A stretch of DNA of 64,000 nucleotides from Myxococcales bacterium (GCA_016706225.1 JADJKB010000024.1:310001-374000); one strand, 5' to 3'. Shown: positions 1 to 11,717, counted from the first letter of the stretch. The notes: generated by a model not told the origin, from the letters alone. A program made the numbers and translations.

Positions 1-2784
<2,784 letters not shown>

Positions 2785-2786
2785 GC

Positions 2787-4109
2787 TAACGCCTTCTTGC
2801 TGCGCCGCTGGCAAGCGGGCCGTTGGTCTTTGCTCGCCCCGACCCGCACGCGGCCAGACAGCAGCGCCTGCGCGAGGCCGCGCTTGGTCTGGCGAAGCTG
2901 CTCGAGGTATCGGACCTCGGCGGTGATGCGGATGTCGAACGCCTCACCGACATCCGCGAGGACCGCTTGCTCGTGCAGCGGGGGCAGGAGGATCTTCACG
3001 CGTTTGAAGGCGTGCATAAAGATGTTCCGGAGCGTCGTGCTCCCGTCGCTGAGACGTTGCCACTCGCGCTGCATGTGCCGAAACACCTGCTAAAGGTAGC
3101 AAAAGTCGAGCTCAGGCCCGGGAACGAACGCGACATAGTCCTGGCTGCACGCCATGGTCTTCGCCAGGCGACTGCACTTGCCACGCGAGCCGCCGGTCCG
3201 GATCAGAAGGACAGCTCCGACAGGTAGCATTCGCGCCGAAGAGTTCGCGATGCCGAGAGGACTAATGCGTCCGTCGGCATCTTGGACCTCGAGCTCATCG
3301 AGCCGATACGAATCTGGCAGCGATAGCCAGGGGATATCGCCGCTCCAGTAGTCTGGTTCCTTGCGGCTGGGCGTGTGCCCACTCTCAAGCTTCGCGATAT
3401 TCGTCAGCGTCACGAGCTTCCAGTGCGACGGCATCGCTTCGATCGTCGACGCGATGCGCCCCACGGGCCACGACTCCGGCAGAGGCACGAGCTTCGTCTT
3501 GTGCTCCGGGTGCCCTTTGGTGAGCAGCTCGCGCATCACGGCGTGCTTGGCCACCGCCAGTGCATCAATGAAGCACTGAGTACGTGCGATGGACTCGTCT
3601 ACGGCGTCGAGAATCTGCGATGCAAGGTGTTGTTCGGCGACTTCGGGAAGCGGAATCTGAAAGGTGAGGACGTCCTGAGGTCGGATGGATGCGTAGTTCG
3701 TCGAACCGACGGCATCCACTTGGCGCTGGAGCTTCCCGGCCCTGACGAACTGATCGAGCCACGACTCAATCAGCCTCGAGTGATCGATCTCGAAGAGAAA
3801 GTAGTGGCTGCTTACAATCGCGCCGTCGAGATCATGGGGCACGAGGCCGAAGCCTCCTACCTTCGCGTCGATCTCGGCGACGAGCAGGTCGCCGGCGCGG
3901 ACGAGCTGCTGGCGCTTTGTCCTGATCTTGTCGCCGGGCACGCGGTCTCGCAGTTCGATACCCTGATTGCGGGTTCGAGCCGTGACACGCAGGTACTCGC
4001 GGTCGTCGATCACGGACACCCACTCGGATCGATGCCGAGCGACGGCACGCAGCCGCACGACGGGCCAGTCGGCTGTGAGGGGGCCGAATCTGTGAAAGTC
4101 AGCGCCCAT
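2787..4109 (-). pseudogene. hsdS: Type I restriction enzyme, HsdS specificity subunit (interrupted)
   Basis: DNA-recognition subunit that directs the HsdM2R2 complex. From the ATG at 4109 the protein has two target-recognition halves separated by a conserved helical spacer (VAEQHLASQILDAVDES then MRELLTKG); the second half ends with PPLHEQAVLADVGEAF and QTKRGLAQALLSGRV, as expected for the distal spacer. An in-frame TAG at 3090-3092 cuts the protein inside the second half; the reading frame continues unchanged after it, so this is a nonsense change rather than a frameshift. The last codons before hsdR are also unclear: the frame runs on into hsdR unless one base is shifted, in which case a TAG lies just before the hsdR ATG. 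It overlaps the hsdM stop by 11 bases. Read-through or truncation would alter specificity. Confidence 0.85.
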
Positions 4110-5614
4110 AGCCAAGGTCCTTCAGGAGCGAGTCCATCCTCTGGGCGCTGGCATCTCGTTCGGACTCGAGCTTGCGCAGTTTGGCCATGGACGCCTTGAC
4201 ATCGATCGGCGCCTCCGGCTCGAGGGTGTCGACGTACCTACTAATATTCAGGTTGTAATCGTTCTCTTTGACCTCCGAGAATGGCACGATCCGCGAAAAG
4301 CGGTCCTCGTCGGTATACTTGCGGAAGGCGGACACGATGCGCTTCACGTCGTCGGGACGCAGCACGTTCTGGTTGCTGCGAGCGTCGTAGCCCTCCGCGG
4401 CGTGGATGAAGAGGATCTTGTCCTTGCGCTTCTTCGGCTTGTCACGATTCAGGATCAGGATCGTGGCCGGGATGCCGGTGCCGTAGAAGAGGTTCTCCGG
4501 CAGGCCGATGATCGCCTCGAAGAGATCATCTTCGACCATGCCCTTGCGGATTTCGCCATCGCCGCTGCCGCGGAAGAGCACGCCGAGCGGCATCACCACG
4601 CCGAGCATGCCCTTCGCGCTCAGCGTGGCCAGCATGTGCTCCACGAAGGCGTAGTCGCCCATGTTCTTAGGCGGCAGCCCGTAGTGAAACCGTTGGAACG
4701 GATCCTCCGCGGCCATCTCGGCGCCCCACTTGTCGAGGCTGAAGGGCGGATTCGCGATCACGCGGTCATAGAGCATCAGTTCGCCGCCGTGCACGAGCTT
4801 GGGCTCGCGGATCGTGTCGCCCTTTTCGATACGCGCGTCGGACAGACCGTGCAGCAGCATGTTCATTTTGCAGATCGCCCAGGTGCCGAGGTTCTTCTCC
4901 TGGCCGTGCAGCGTGACGTTGATCGGGTCCGTGCCGAGTCGCTGTCCGCTCTTTTTTGCCACGTATGCCGCGCCCTGGATGAGCATGCCGCCGGACCCGC
5001 ACGTCGGATCGCAGATACGCATGCCGTCTTCTGGATCGAGTAGCTGCGTGATCAGCTCGACGACCCGCTGGGGCGTGTAGAACTCGCCGCCCTTCTTGCC
5101 CGCGTCGTCGGCGAACTTCTCGATCAGATACTCGTAGGCGCGGCCCAGCATGTCCGGCTCGGAGAGGTCCGAATTCCGCAGCGACAGCTCGGAGAAATGG
5201 CCAACCAGTCGGTGCAGGATGCTGTCGCGCTGCTTGCCGTCGCCCTAGCTTCCGGCTGTCGTTGAAGTCGATCCCGAGGAGGACCCCCTCGAGTGTGGCG
5301 TTGGCTTCCTCGAGGGCGGCGCACGCCTTGTTGAGTCCGTCGCCCACGTCCTTGGTGAGCTTTCCGATCTCCTGCCAGCGCGCGCGCTTGGGAACGAAAA
5401 ACTGGTGCTCGTCCCGATCGGTCCAGGCGACGTCTTCGTCCTCTCCACCCGCGATCAAATGCTCGGCCTCTTCCTCGAAGCGGTCGGAGAGCCGCTTGAG
5501 GAACAGGAACCCAAAGATGTAGTTCTTGTAGTCCGACGAATCGATCGAACCGCGGAGGATGTCGGCAGCGGCCCAAAGATGACTATTCAGTTTGGCTGGC
5601 GTCAGGTTGCCCAT
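4099..5614 (-). pseudogene. hsdM: Type I DNA methyltransferase, HsdM subunit (frameshifted)
   Basis: Adenine-N6 methyltransferase subunit of the type I complex. The N-terminal helical domain (from ATG 5614, preceded by AAGGAG) reads through FGFLFLKRLSDRFEEEA, and the catalytic domain carries the SAM-binding motif CDPTCGSGGM and the catalytic NPPF (VIANPPFSLDKW). The two parts are in different frames: a CCC at 5243-5245 has one base too many for the join DFNDSRKLG to GDGKQRDS. Removing it restores a single protein of about 504 residues, normal for HsdM. It is flanked by two hsdS-type genes and overlaps the next hsdS by 11 bases. An intact hsdM is needed to protect the host, so if the shift is real the nuclease must also be dead. 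Confidence 0.9.
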
Positions 5615-5633
5615 GGCGAATCTCCTTGTGGCG

Positions 5634-5690
5634 TCATTTGGTGAAGACCTGGGCGACGACGCCTAGGACGGTGATGGCTGTGCGGTTCAT
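5634..5690 (-). CDS. Possible 18-residue coupled mini-ORF
   Basis: An ATG at 5690 overlaps the stop of the upstream half-length hsdS (ATGA) and opens an 18-codon frame, MNRTAITVLGVVAQVFTK, that ends 19 bases before the hsdM start. It may be a translational relay between hsdS-like and hsdM, a remnant, or chance. No family is recognised. Confidence 0.2.
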   Translation of the reverse strand: MNRTAITVLGVVAQVFTK

Positions 5691-6322
5691 GGGGTGGACG
5701 CCTCGCGCCGGCGCGGGACGCGGCCTCCGAGAAGGTCGGTCGCCACCGCATGAGCGACGGCACGGCGTTGTTCGGCCGCGCGGGTGGCGGCAACGAAGTT
5801 TTGCTCGGCCGCCCGAACGAGCTCGGCGATCTGCTGCTGAACGGCGATCGGTGGCACCGGAATCTGAATTCCGCCCAACGAGCTCGGCGTAAGCGAAAGG
5901 CCGAGCGTCGATGAGCGGCCGCGACCAAGGAGGGCCGCTTGCCCCTCGGATCCGGTGAGGTATGCGAGAAGGACGGGCGCCAAGATCGCCTTGGCCGCGC
6001 GAATGGCGATGAGGTTCGCAGTGATGAGCGCACCGGCGGCGTCGCCATCGACCATCGCGACCTTCAACTGGCTCCCTCGGCAGGTAACAAGAACGTCATC
6101 GACCTGGACCTGGTAGCGGCCCAGTGCGTGGACTTCGGCGGAGTGCTTGTCGGACGGGGGCGCGTGAACACGCCTGTCCCGGATGTCGCCGACGCCGATG
6201 AGCGGGCCCGGCTGCACGGTGCCGGCCCGGTCCCGAGTCGGCACTCCGAGGAAGATACGCTCGGTGACCTCCGCGATCGGCCGGCGGGGCCACACTGGGT
6301 GCCCTTGCGTGGAGGAACTCAT
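5687..6322 (-). CDS. Half-length HsdS-like specificity protein
   Basis: About 211 residues with one target-recognition domain followed by the typical HsdS spacer (IPVPPIAVQQQIAELVRAAE, then VATDLLGGRV). Normal HsdS proteins have two such units and about 400 residues, and this operon has another full-length hsdS downstream of hsdM. Half-length HsdS proteins are known to dimerise and give palindromic targets, or to be storage cassettes for recombination; which applies here cannot be told. The frame is intact, unlike hsdM, hsdS and hsdR. It is the first gene of the leftward operon and faces the TIR operon across about 190 bases. Confidence 0.7.
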   Translation of the reverse strand: MSSSTQGHPVWPRRPIAEVTERIFLGVPTRDRAGTVQPGPLIGVGDIRDRRVHAPPSDKHSAEVHALGRYQVQVDDVLVTCRGSQLKVAMVDGDAAGALITANLIAIRAAKAILAPVLLAYLTGSEGQAALLGRGRSSTLGLSLTPSSLGGIQIPVPPIAVQQQIAELVRAAEQNFVAATRAAEQRRAVAHAVATDLLGGRVPRRREASTP

Positions 6323-6371
6323 CGAAGTGCACTATGCGTTCGCTTCGACACCTCGTCAATGGCAACTTGGT

Positions 6372-6400
6372 GCAGTATTGAAATACTGCGACCGCAGTAT
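6372..6400. promoter_or_regulatory. Candidate operator: three phased GCAGTAT sites
   Basis: GCAGTAT at 6372, its reverse complement ATACTGC at 6383 and GCAGTAT again at 6394 are spaced exactly 11 bases, close to one helical turn. The first two form a palindrome with a 4-base centre. The sites lie between the divergent restriction and TIR operons and just upstream of a possible promoter for the latter. No matching regulator gene is visible beside it. Confidence 0.5.
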
Positions 6401-6414
6401 CGTCGTACCGCGAC

Positions 6415-6441
6415 TTGACTTGCGGGCTTGTCGGGTTAGGT
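6415..6441 (+). promoter_or_regulatory. Possible sigma-70-type promoter for the TIR operon
   Basis: TTGACT at 6415-6420 followed after 15 bases by TAGGTT at 6436-6441. The spacer is shorter than the usual 17, so this is tentative. It sits about 70 bases before the GTG start at 6513 and directly after the phased GCAGTAT sites. Confidence 0.35.
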
Positions 6442-6512
6442 TCTGGTTTGCGCCGCCAGATCGCACCTCGAGGCGTGCGGGGGGGGCGCTCTCTCGTCCA
6501 CCGGAGGTTCGC

Positions 6513-7046
6513 GTGCCCATCCGTCGCAAGGTTTTCATCTCGTATCACCACGCCGACCAAAACGAGGTCGACGGGTTTATCCGCGCGTTCGATCACAACC
6601 GCGATGTGTTCATCGCCAGGGGTCTTGGGCGCGAGATGTCGCAGGACGTCATCGACAGCCAGGACACCGGCTACGTGATGAGCCGAATCCGAGAACTCTT
6701 TCTCGCGGATTCCTCCGTCACTTTGGTCTTGGTCGGTCGCTGCACGTGGGCGCGTCGATATGTAGACTGGGAGCTCCAGGCCTCGCTTCGCAGCGGCCAA
6801 ACCGTCACTCCGAACGGCGTCCTCGGGATCGTTCTTCCCTCAGCGGCGCAGAACCCCGTCGCACCGGACAGGCTGCAGCGCAACGTCGCGAACGACGGCA
6901 CCAAGTACGCGCGCTGGTACCACTATCCCCAGTCCACGGACGCCCTGTCCACGTGGATTGAAGAGGCGGTCGACGCGCGTACAGCCAAGGCGCATCTCAT
7001 CGACAACCCCCGCGAGCGGTTCGCGAACAACCGGATCTTCCAATGA
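6513..7046 (+). CDS. TIR-like protein, ThsB/DUF1863 type
   Basis: A 177-residue single-domain protein of the MTH538/ThsB type of TIR fold. The GTG at 6513 is chosen because GGAGG lies at 6503-6507 and because the protein then starts directly at the first strand (KVFISYHH, residues 5-12). Helix C carries RRYVDWELQASL, where the Glu near residue 86 is in the place of the TIR NADase catalytic Glu. In Thoeris, proteins of this family sense phage and turn NAD into a cyclic-ADP-ribose-type signal; that role here is inference. The stop overlaps the next start (ATGA). It heads an operon with three more TIR proteins and a SLOG-like protein. Confidence 0.75.
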   Translation: MPIRRKVFISYHHADQNEVDGFIRAFDHNRDVFIARGLGREMSQDVIDSQDTGYVMSRIRELFLADSSVTLVLVGRCTWARRYVDWELQASLRSGQTVTPNGVLGIVLPSAAQNPVAPDRLQRNVANDGTKYARWYHYPQSTDALSTWIEEAVDARTAKAHLIDNPRERFANNRIFQ

Positions 7047-8233
7047 CTGCGGCAGCAATCCGCCCTCCGTACCGGCCGTGTCTCTCGGTGTTCGTGGTTT
7101 GGCACCCGTCTTTCTCCCTCGGACAGGCGATCGCCGAACGGGTCTACTCGCACCTTTGCCGTGACGTCCACGCGCCGACGTCGCGCGGCATCGGCGCGCC
7201 CGTGTTCTTTCGGAGCGCTGCCGAGTCGGAGGTGTCCTCGCTTCCAATGGACGTCCCGATCGATGCCGCGCACCACACCGCCGTCGTCGTCCTGGTGGAC
7301 GACAACATGATCAACGGCGCCGGCTGGGATGGCTTCGTCGACAGGATCTGGCGCGCGACGGAAGCGTCTGGGGGCGTGCACCGGCTCTTTCCGGTCCGCC
7401 TATCGGAACATGCCTTCAACCTCTCCAAGGAGATCCAAGTCTGCAACTACCTCCGTCTGAACGCCAAGGACGACGGTGCGAGGTCGACGAGCTGCTCGTG
7501 CGGCTCACCCACGAGCTGTGCCGACAGCTCCTCGGGAAGAAGCGGGTCGCCGACGCTAGCGCAACGGACATCACGGAAGCGAGCCCTCAGCCCGTCACGC
7601 TCTTCCTGAGCCATGCCAAGCGGGACGGCGAAGAGACCGCCAGATCACTCCGCGATTACATCCAGACCACTCTTCCCCTCAAGACGTTCTTCGACACGCT
7701 TGATATCGCACCAGGGTTTTCGTTCAAGAATGAGATCGACGCGGGGATCGAGCGCTCCGCGCTGCTGGTGATCCAGACGGACGCGTACTCCTCGCGCGAG
7801 TGGTGCCAGCACGAGATCATGTGGGCCAAGCGACGGCGTCGCCCTGTCGTCGTCGTTCACGCCATCTCACGCGGCGAGAAGCGAAGCTTTCCGTACGCCG
7901 GCAACGTGCCGACGCGGCGCTGGGACCCGAGTCGACCGGACGAATGCGAGCGCGTGGTCGGAGACGTTCTGCACGAGGTGTTGCGGTTTGAGTATTTTCG
8001 ACAGCACTTCGAGACCCTGCGCTCGCTCTACGACGTTCCCAAAGACGCCCATGTGACACCGTGTCCGCCGGAGGCTCCTCACGGCGCTGCACATGCGCTC
8101 GGAGAAGTTGCCGCCGCGACTCGTCGTCTACCCGGACCCGCCGCTCGGCGCCGAGGAGCTCCAGCTTCTTCAGCAACTCGCACCCGACATGACCATGACG
8201 ACGCCCACTCTTCTCGCCGCGGTGCGCCCATGA
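7043..8233 (+). pseudogene. Tandem TIR-domain protein (two frameshifts)
   Basis: Starting at the ATG overlapping the previous stop, the first part (residues about 13-130) is a TIR-like domain (LSVFVVWHPSF, HHTAVVVLVDD, FPVRLSEHAFNLS). The second part is a canonical TIR domain (VTLFLSHAKRDG, then SREWCQHEIMWAKRR near residue 250 with the catalytic-type Glu). The C-terminal tail reads VVYPDPPLGAEELQLL and ends at 8233 in an ATGA overlap with the SLOG gene. One base is missing near 7480 and one is extra near 8073; with both corrected the product is about 396 residues. As written, two fragments would be made. The ATGA junctions at both ends support the corrected reading. Confidence 0.7.
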
Positions 8234-9138
8234 GCTCGACGGTTTCGACACCGCTCAGCGGGCTCCGGCTCGGCATCTCGATCTCGTCGAGCCCTGACCT
8301 CGCCAGGCTTGGTCTGGGCGAAGTGCACCTCCAGGACGCATTCGTCGAGATGACGCGCTACCTGTTGGCATCAGGCGGAAGTCCCGCGTACGGAGGTGAT
8401 CTTCGAAAAGGGGGTTACACCGACCTGCTCCTCGATCTCCTCCGCACCTACCGAGACGAGCTACCGGAGGTGCCTGGCACCATACACAACTACCTCGCGT
8501 GGCCACTGTCCTTGAAGCTGGACCCGGGTTTCCGCGCGATGAACAAGCAACTCGCAGTGTTCCATGAGATCGCCCCTCCTGACGACATCACGGTGGACAC
8601 GTCGACTTTCCTTCCTCCTGACAGTGCCAAGCACCGTGCGGTCTGGGCACGCTGTCTCACTACGATGCGTGAGACGATGACGAGAGAGACAGATGCTCGA
8701 GTGTTGTTGGGCGGTCCGGTGCGCGGCTTCCTAGGACGCTATCCGGGCCTACTCGAAGAAGCCCTGCTCGCGCTTCGTTCGTCCAAGCCCCTCTTCCTCG
8801 TCGGCGGATTCGGCGGATGCACGCAGAGCATCATCGAGGCGCTCACCGGCGCCGCGGCCGCCGCCTTCCAGCAGTCGTTTCAGGAGCAGGACCCCGCGTA
8901 CGTGGAGCTCATGGCCGAGTTCAATCGTGCGGTGGACGCAAAGGAGCTGCGTTCAGATCGAATCGACTGGACTCGGTGCGTCGACGAACTTCGTGGATAT
9001 GGGGTGTCCGGCCTGAAGAACGGACTGACCGACGAGGAGAATCAACTCCTGTTCAGGAGCGTGCACACCCAGGAGATCGTCGCCCTTGTTCTTCGCGGTC
9101 TGGGCCATCTTCGCGCGTCCAGCACAGGAGGGAAATAG
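8230..9138 (+). CDS. SLOG-like nucleotide-sensor protein
   Basis: 302 residues, no membrane segment. The fold hints are LGISISSSPDL at the N-terminus, a glycine loop GGDLRKGGYT near residue 55, GGPVRGFLGRYPG near 160 and LFLVGGFGGC near 190. This set of Gly-rich loops around a Rossmann-like core resembles SLOG (LOG/DprA/TRPM-type) domains, which bind nucleotides in conflict systems; ThsA of Thoeris senses the TIR product through a SLOG domain. No Sir2 or other effector domain is seen here, so it may be a sensor or a nucleotide-processing protein. It sits in the centre of the TIR operon, overlapping the tandem-TIR stop by four bases. The SLOG assignment is by eye. Confidence 0.55.
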   Translation: MSSTVSTPLSGLRLGISISSSPDLARLGLGEVHLQDAFVEMTRYLLASGGSPAYGGDLRKGGYTDLLLDLLRTYRDELPEVPGTIHNYLAWPLSLKLDPGFRAMNKQLAVFHEIAPPDDITVDTSTFLPPDSAKHRAVWARCLTTMRETMTRETDARVLLGGPVRGFLGRYPGLLEEALLALRSSKPLFLVGGFGGCTQSIIEALTGAAAAAFQQSFQEQDPAYVELMAEFNRAVDAKELRSDRIDWTRCVDELRGYGVSGLKNGLTDEENQLLFRSVHTQEIVALVLRGLGHLRASSTGGK

Positions 9139-9140
9139 CG

Positions 9141-9683
9141 ATGTCGGATCGGCACAACGTCTTCGTCAGCTACCACCACAAGAACGACGAGAGCTACAGG
9201 AAGATCTTCGAGCTGCGTTTCGGGAACAAGTTCGGCGTCGTGATCCCTGGCGCGGTGCAGATTGGCGACATTGATACTGGCCTTCAGACCGAGACGATTC
9301 GCCAACTCATTCGCGACGAATACCTTCGAGACACATCGGTCACCGTCGTTCTGATCGGCGCGGAGACCTGGCAGCGCAAGCACGTCGACTGGGAGATCTC
9401 CTCGAGCATCAGGGACACGAAAAACAATCCTCGATCGGGACTGCTTGGCCTGCTGCTGCCGACGTACCCTGCCCCGTCCCCGGGTAAGTACAATCCGAGA
9501 ACCATTCCCCCGCGTCTGCACGACAACATTGAATGCGGGTTCGCCGCCATCGCTCAATGGAGCAACGACCCGGACGTGGTCCGTGGCTTGGTACACGAGG
9601 CGTACCTGAGGAAGAAGCGCCTGCTTCCGGATAACGCGCTTCCACTCTTCAAGAACAACCGCTCGGGGGCGGGATGGTCATGA
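9141..9683 (+). CDS. TIR-like protein, ThsB/DUF1863 type (second copy)
   Basis: 180 residues, ATG at 9141 with AGGAGGG at 9127-9133. It starts with VFVSYHHKND and has RKHVDWEISSSI around residue 84, the same arrangement as the first gene of the operon (SYHH and VDWE), so the two are paralogues. The Glu of VDWE is the probable NAD-cleaving residue. It lies two bases after the SLOG-like gene. Two ThsB-like proteins in one operon suggest that different triggers feed one sensor, as seen in Thoeris loci with several thsB genes; that is inference. Confidence 0.75.
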   Translation: MSDRHNVFVSYHHKNDESYRKIFELRFGNKFGVVIPGAVQIGDIDTGLQTETIRQLIRDEYLRDTSVTVVLIGAETWQRKHVDWEISSSIRDTKNNPRSGLLGLLLPTYPAPSPGKYNPRTIPPRLHDNIECGFAAIAQWSNDPDVVRGLVHEAYLRKKRLLPDNALPLFKNNRSGAGWS

Positions 9684-9752
9684 TGGCCGCCCTACAGCCG
9701 ACTCTCATTCGATCGTCCAAGGTCGCGCGTAGCGCGCGACGAGTCGTTGGCC

Positions 9753-10280
9753 ATGGCGGGTCGTAATCTCTATCCGCGAGGGCGGCCGATCCATGAAAAG
9801 CTTGCCGACGCTCGTCTTCGGCCGTGCGTGTTCATTTCGCATCGAAATACGGACAAGGACTTCGCACGTTCCGTCGCGGCCGCGCTGATGGGGCTCGACG
9901 TCGACGTGTACTTCGACGAGCTGGATCAGGATCTGGTCGCTGCCGTGGCGATGGGAAACGACGCCGCGATCGCCAGCTGCATCGAGGCCGGGCTAGATGC
10001 CTCGACGCATCTCCTCGGCATCCTCAGTCCGGCCACGTTCAAGTCGTGGTGGGTTCCATACGAGATGGGCGGTGCGCAAGGACGCGGCCATGACGTTGCG
10101 CACGTTGTTCACTTCCGTCGAGGATCTCCTTCCTACGTTCGTTTGGCGGACGTGATCGAAACACAAGCGGACTTCCGCGCGTGGGTCGCCGGACTGAAGA
10201 CTCTGACGCTGACCGAACGAGCCATGGTGAAGACCGCGCGGCTGGGAAATCTCGAAGGCTATCTTCCTCCCGGTCGGTGA
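9753..10280 (+). CDS. TIR-domain protein
   Basis: 175 residues from ATG 9753. A canonical bacterial TIR domain: CVFISHRNTDKDFARSVA near residue 24, DVYFDELDQDL, STHLLGILSPATFKSWW and WVPYEMGGA near residue 100 with the catalytic-type Glu. The region upstream is odd. An ATG at 9680 overlaps the previous stop exactly as the other junctions in this operon do and opens a different frame to about 9760, so the true start may be 9680 with a one-base shift near 9745. No membrane or effector domain is visible besides TIR. Confidence 0.7.
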   Translation: MAGRNLYPRGRPIHEKLADARLRPCVFISHRNTDKDFARSVAAALMGLDVDVYFDELDQDLVAAVAMGNDAAIASCIEAGLDASTHLLGILSPATFKSWWVPYEMGGAQGRGHDVAHVVHFRRGSPSYVRLADVIETQADFRAWVAGLKTLTLTERAMVKTARLGNLEGYLPPGR

Positions 10281-10297
10281 CGGGGTCGGGCCGACGA

Positions 10298-10595
10298 GTG
10301 CAGGATCGAATCACGAAGGGCGTCGTAGCTGCGTCCGACGTCGTGCTCATCGCCGTCAACCAGGGCGGCATCTTGGACAGCGGCCTACACGACGTCGAGG
10401 TCCCTGCGATCGTGAAGACCGTCTTCCCCATCGGCGAGCCCGTCATGGTCGTGACCCCGTACGGCACGGAGCCTCCGCGCGTGGAGGTCCCGCCGCGGTT
10501 CGCCGTCGTCAAGAAGAAGGGGGGCCGAGGTGTCGACGACGCTCTTCCTGGAGCCGCGCTCGGCCGCGATCTCGGGAGTGTCAGCAGCGGCCTGA
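10298..10595 (+). pseudogene. Small unknown protein ending the TIR operon (frameshifted)
   Basis: From a GTG at 10298, 18 bases after the TIR gene, the frame reads VVAASDVVLIAVNQGGILD and VFPIGEPVMVVTPYGTE, a plausible alpha/beta core. At a run of six G (10519-10524) the frame should shift by one, giving AEVSTTLFLEPRSAAISG and a stop at 10593-10595, about 98 residues in all; unshifted it runs to 10687 with poor composition. No family is recognised. Its position makes it a candidate last component of the TIR/SLOG operon. Confidence 0.4.
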
Positions 10596-11360
10596 CTGAG
10601 CACCAATCCCACCGAGATCACCGGGGCCCGGGTCCGGCGACGTCGGTGGCAAGCAGGCGTGTGATCCGGGCGCACGTTCAGCATTGATTCATTCGATGGC
10701 CGTCGGCACGGTAGCCGGGTGCGGGAGGCCCATCAGAGTCCCGCCTGCGTGTCGGACTGGATGAACTCGCAGGCCCGAAGGGAGGCCGACCCGGAGCACA
10801 CGCCCGCCAGGTACCGCCAGCTCGCGGTCGCTGCCTCCGAGGCGGTCGCTCGTCAGCTCCGACGCCCGGAGGCAGTCCGTGCCGCGTCGGGGGCGCCCTA
10901 GGCCCGAAGTAGCGGGCGAGAGTCGGAGTCTCGCAGCCGACAGGGAGGATTCCGAACGGAACGCCGAAACTCAGAAACCCAACCCCACCCGAGAGGGGAT
11001 GACAGCTCGGCTTGTTGAAGAGCTCCGGCCGCCGTCCACGGGACGTTTGGTGAGAGCCCGCAGGGGGTCGTCCGTCGCCGCGCCGTGATGTGGTGCCCTG
11101 GGCACCGGTGACATCGGTGGAACTGGGCCCCGGTCTCGTCGCTGGCGACACGGGAGTGCTCTTCGCCTCGCAGGTCGTCTGGAACCTGCGGATGGCGGCG
11201 GAGAAGGACTTGGCTTTGGTTCACAACCCAAATTCCGCCGCGCCCCTTCCGCGCCGCTCGTTCGCGTTGAAGTGCGAGCTCTGGGCTGAAGGCGGCGTTC
11301 GACGCGAAGGCGCGTGCTCCAGGTTCGGGTAGGTGGTGTCGGCCTCGAGAAGCTTCAAGG
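10596..11360. other. Gene-free stretch at the island border
   Basis: No convincing gene. Short open frames on both strands lack a start signal and have no recognisable motif. It separates the defence island from the next genes and may hold decayed sequence. Confidence 0.4.
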
Positions 11361-11717
11361 CTAAGCGTCGTCGGCCGGAGGGTTCGCCTTTGCCTGGGCG
11401 TCGAACTGGGTGACGAGGGCGTCGTACGTCGTTCGATCAATCTCGGTAAGCCCGCCCATGTGACAGTGCACTCTGACGAAGTAGTCCTTGGCCTGCGCTT
11501 CTCGATCCTTCTCGTATGTGTTGTGGTGAGCCGAGCCCTCGGTGTTGGTCCACCGATCGCCAACCTTCCACCACGTGGGCTTGGTGACCTTCACATGGCC
11601 CCGAACGTCGGTGTGCAGGAATCTAGGCGGCTTGTGGTTGCTGAACTGCTCGCTCGCGAAGATGCCGCTGACCTCGTACACGGCGGATCCCTTCTTATCG
11701 TGGAAGTACGTCGGCAT
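11361..11717 (-). CDS. Hypothetical 118-residue protein
   Basis: Starts at ATG 11717 (MPTYFHDKKGSAVYEVSG) and ends with AKANPPADDA. Rich in His, Trp and Tyr and charged residues, no signal peptide or membrane segment, probably a cytoplasmic globular protein. The open frame reaches further upstream but the upstream part has the composition of noise. No family recognised; coding sense is judged from composition only. Confidence 0.5.
   Translation of the reverse strand: MPTYFHDKKGSAVYEVSGIFASEQFSNHKPPRFLHTDVRGHVKVTKPTWWKVGDRWTNTEGSAHHNTYEKDREAQAKDYFVRVHCHMGGLTEIDRTTYDALVTQFDAQAKANPPADDA

Noticed and set aside
10719..10901. 60-codon frame behind the TIR operon
   Set aside because: Composition is Ala/Arg-rich and no start signal or family was found; not enough to call a gene.
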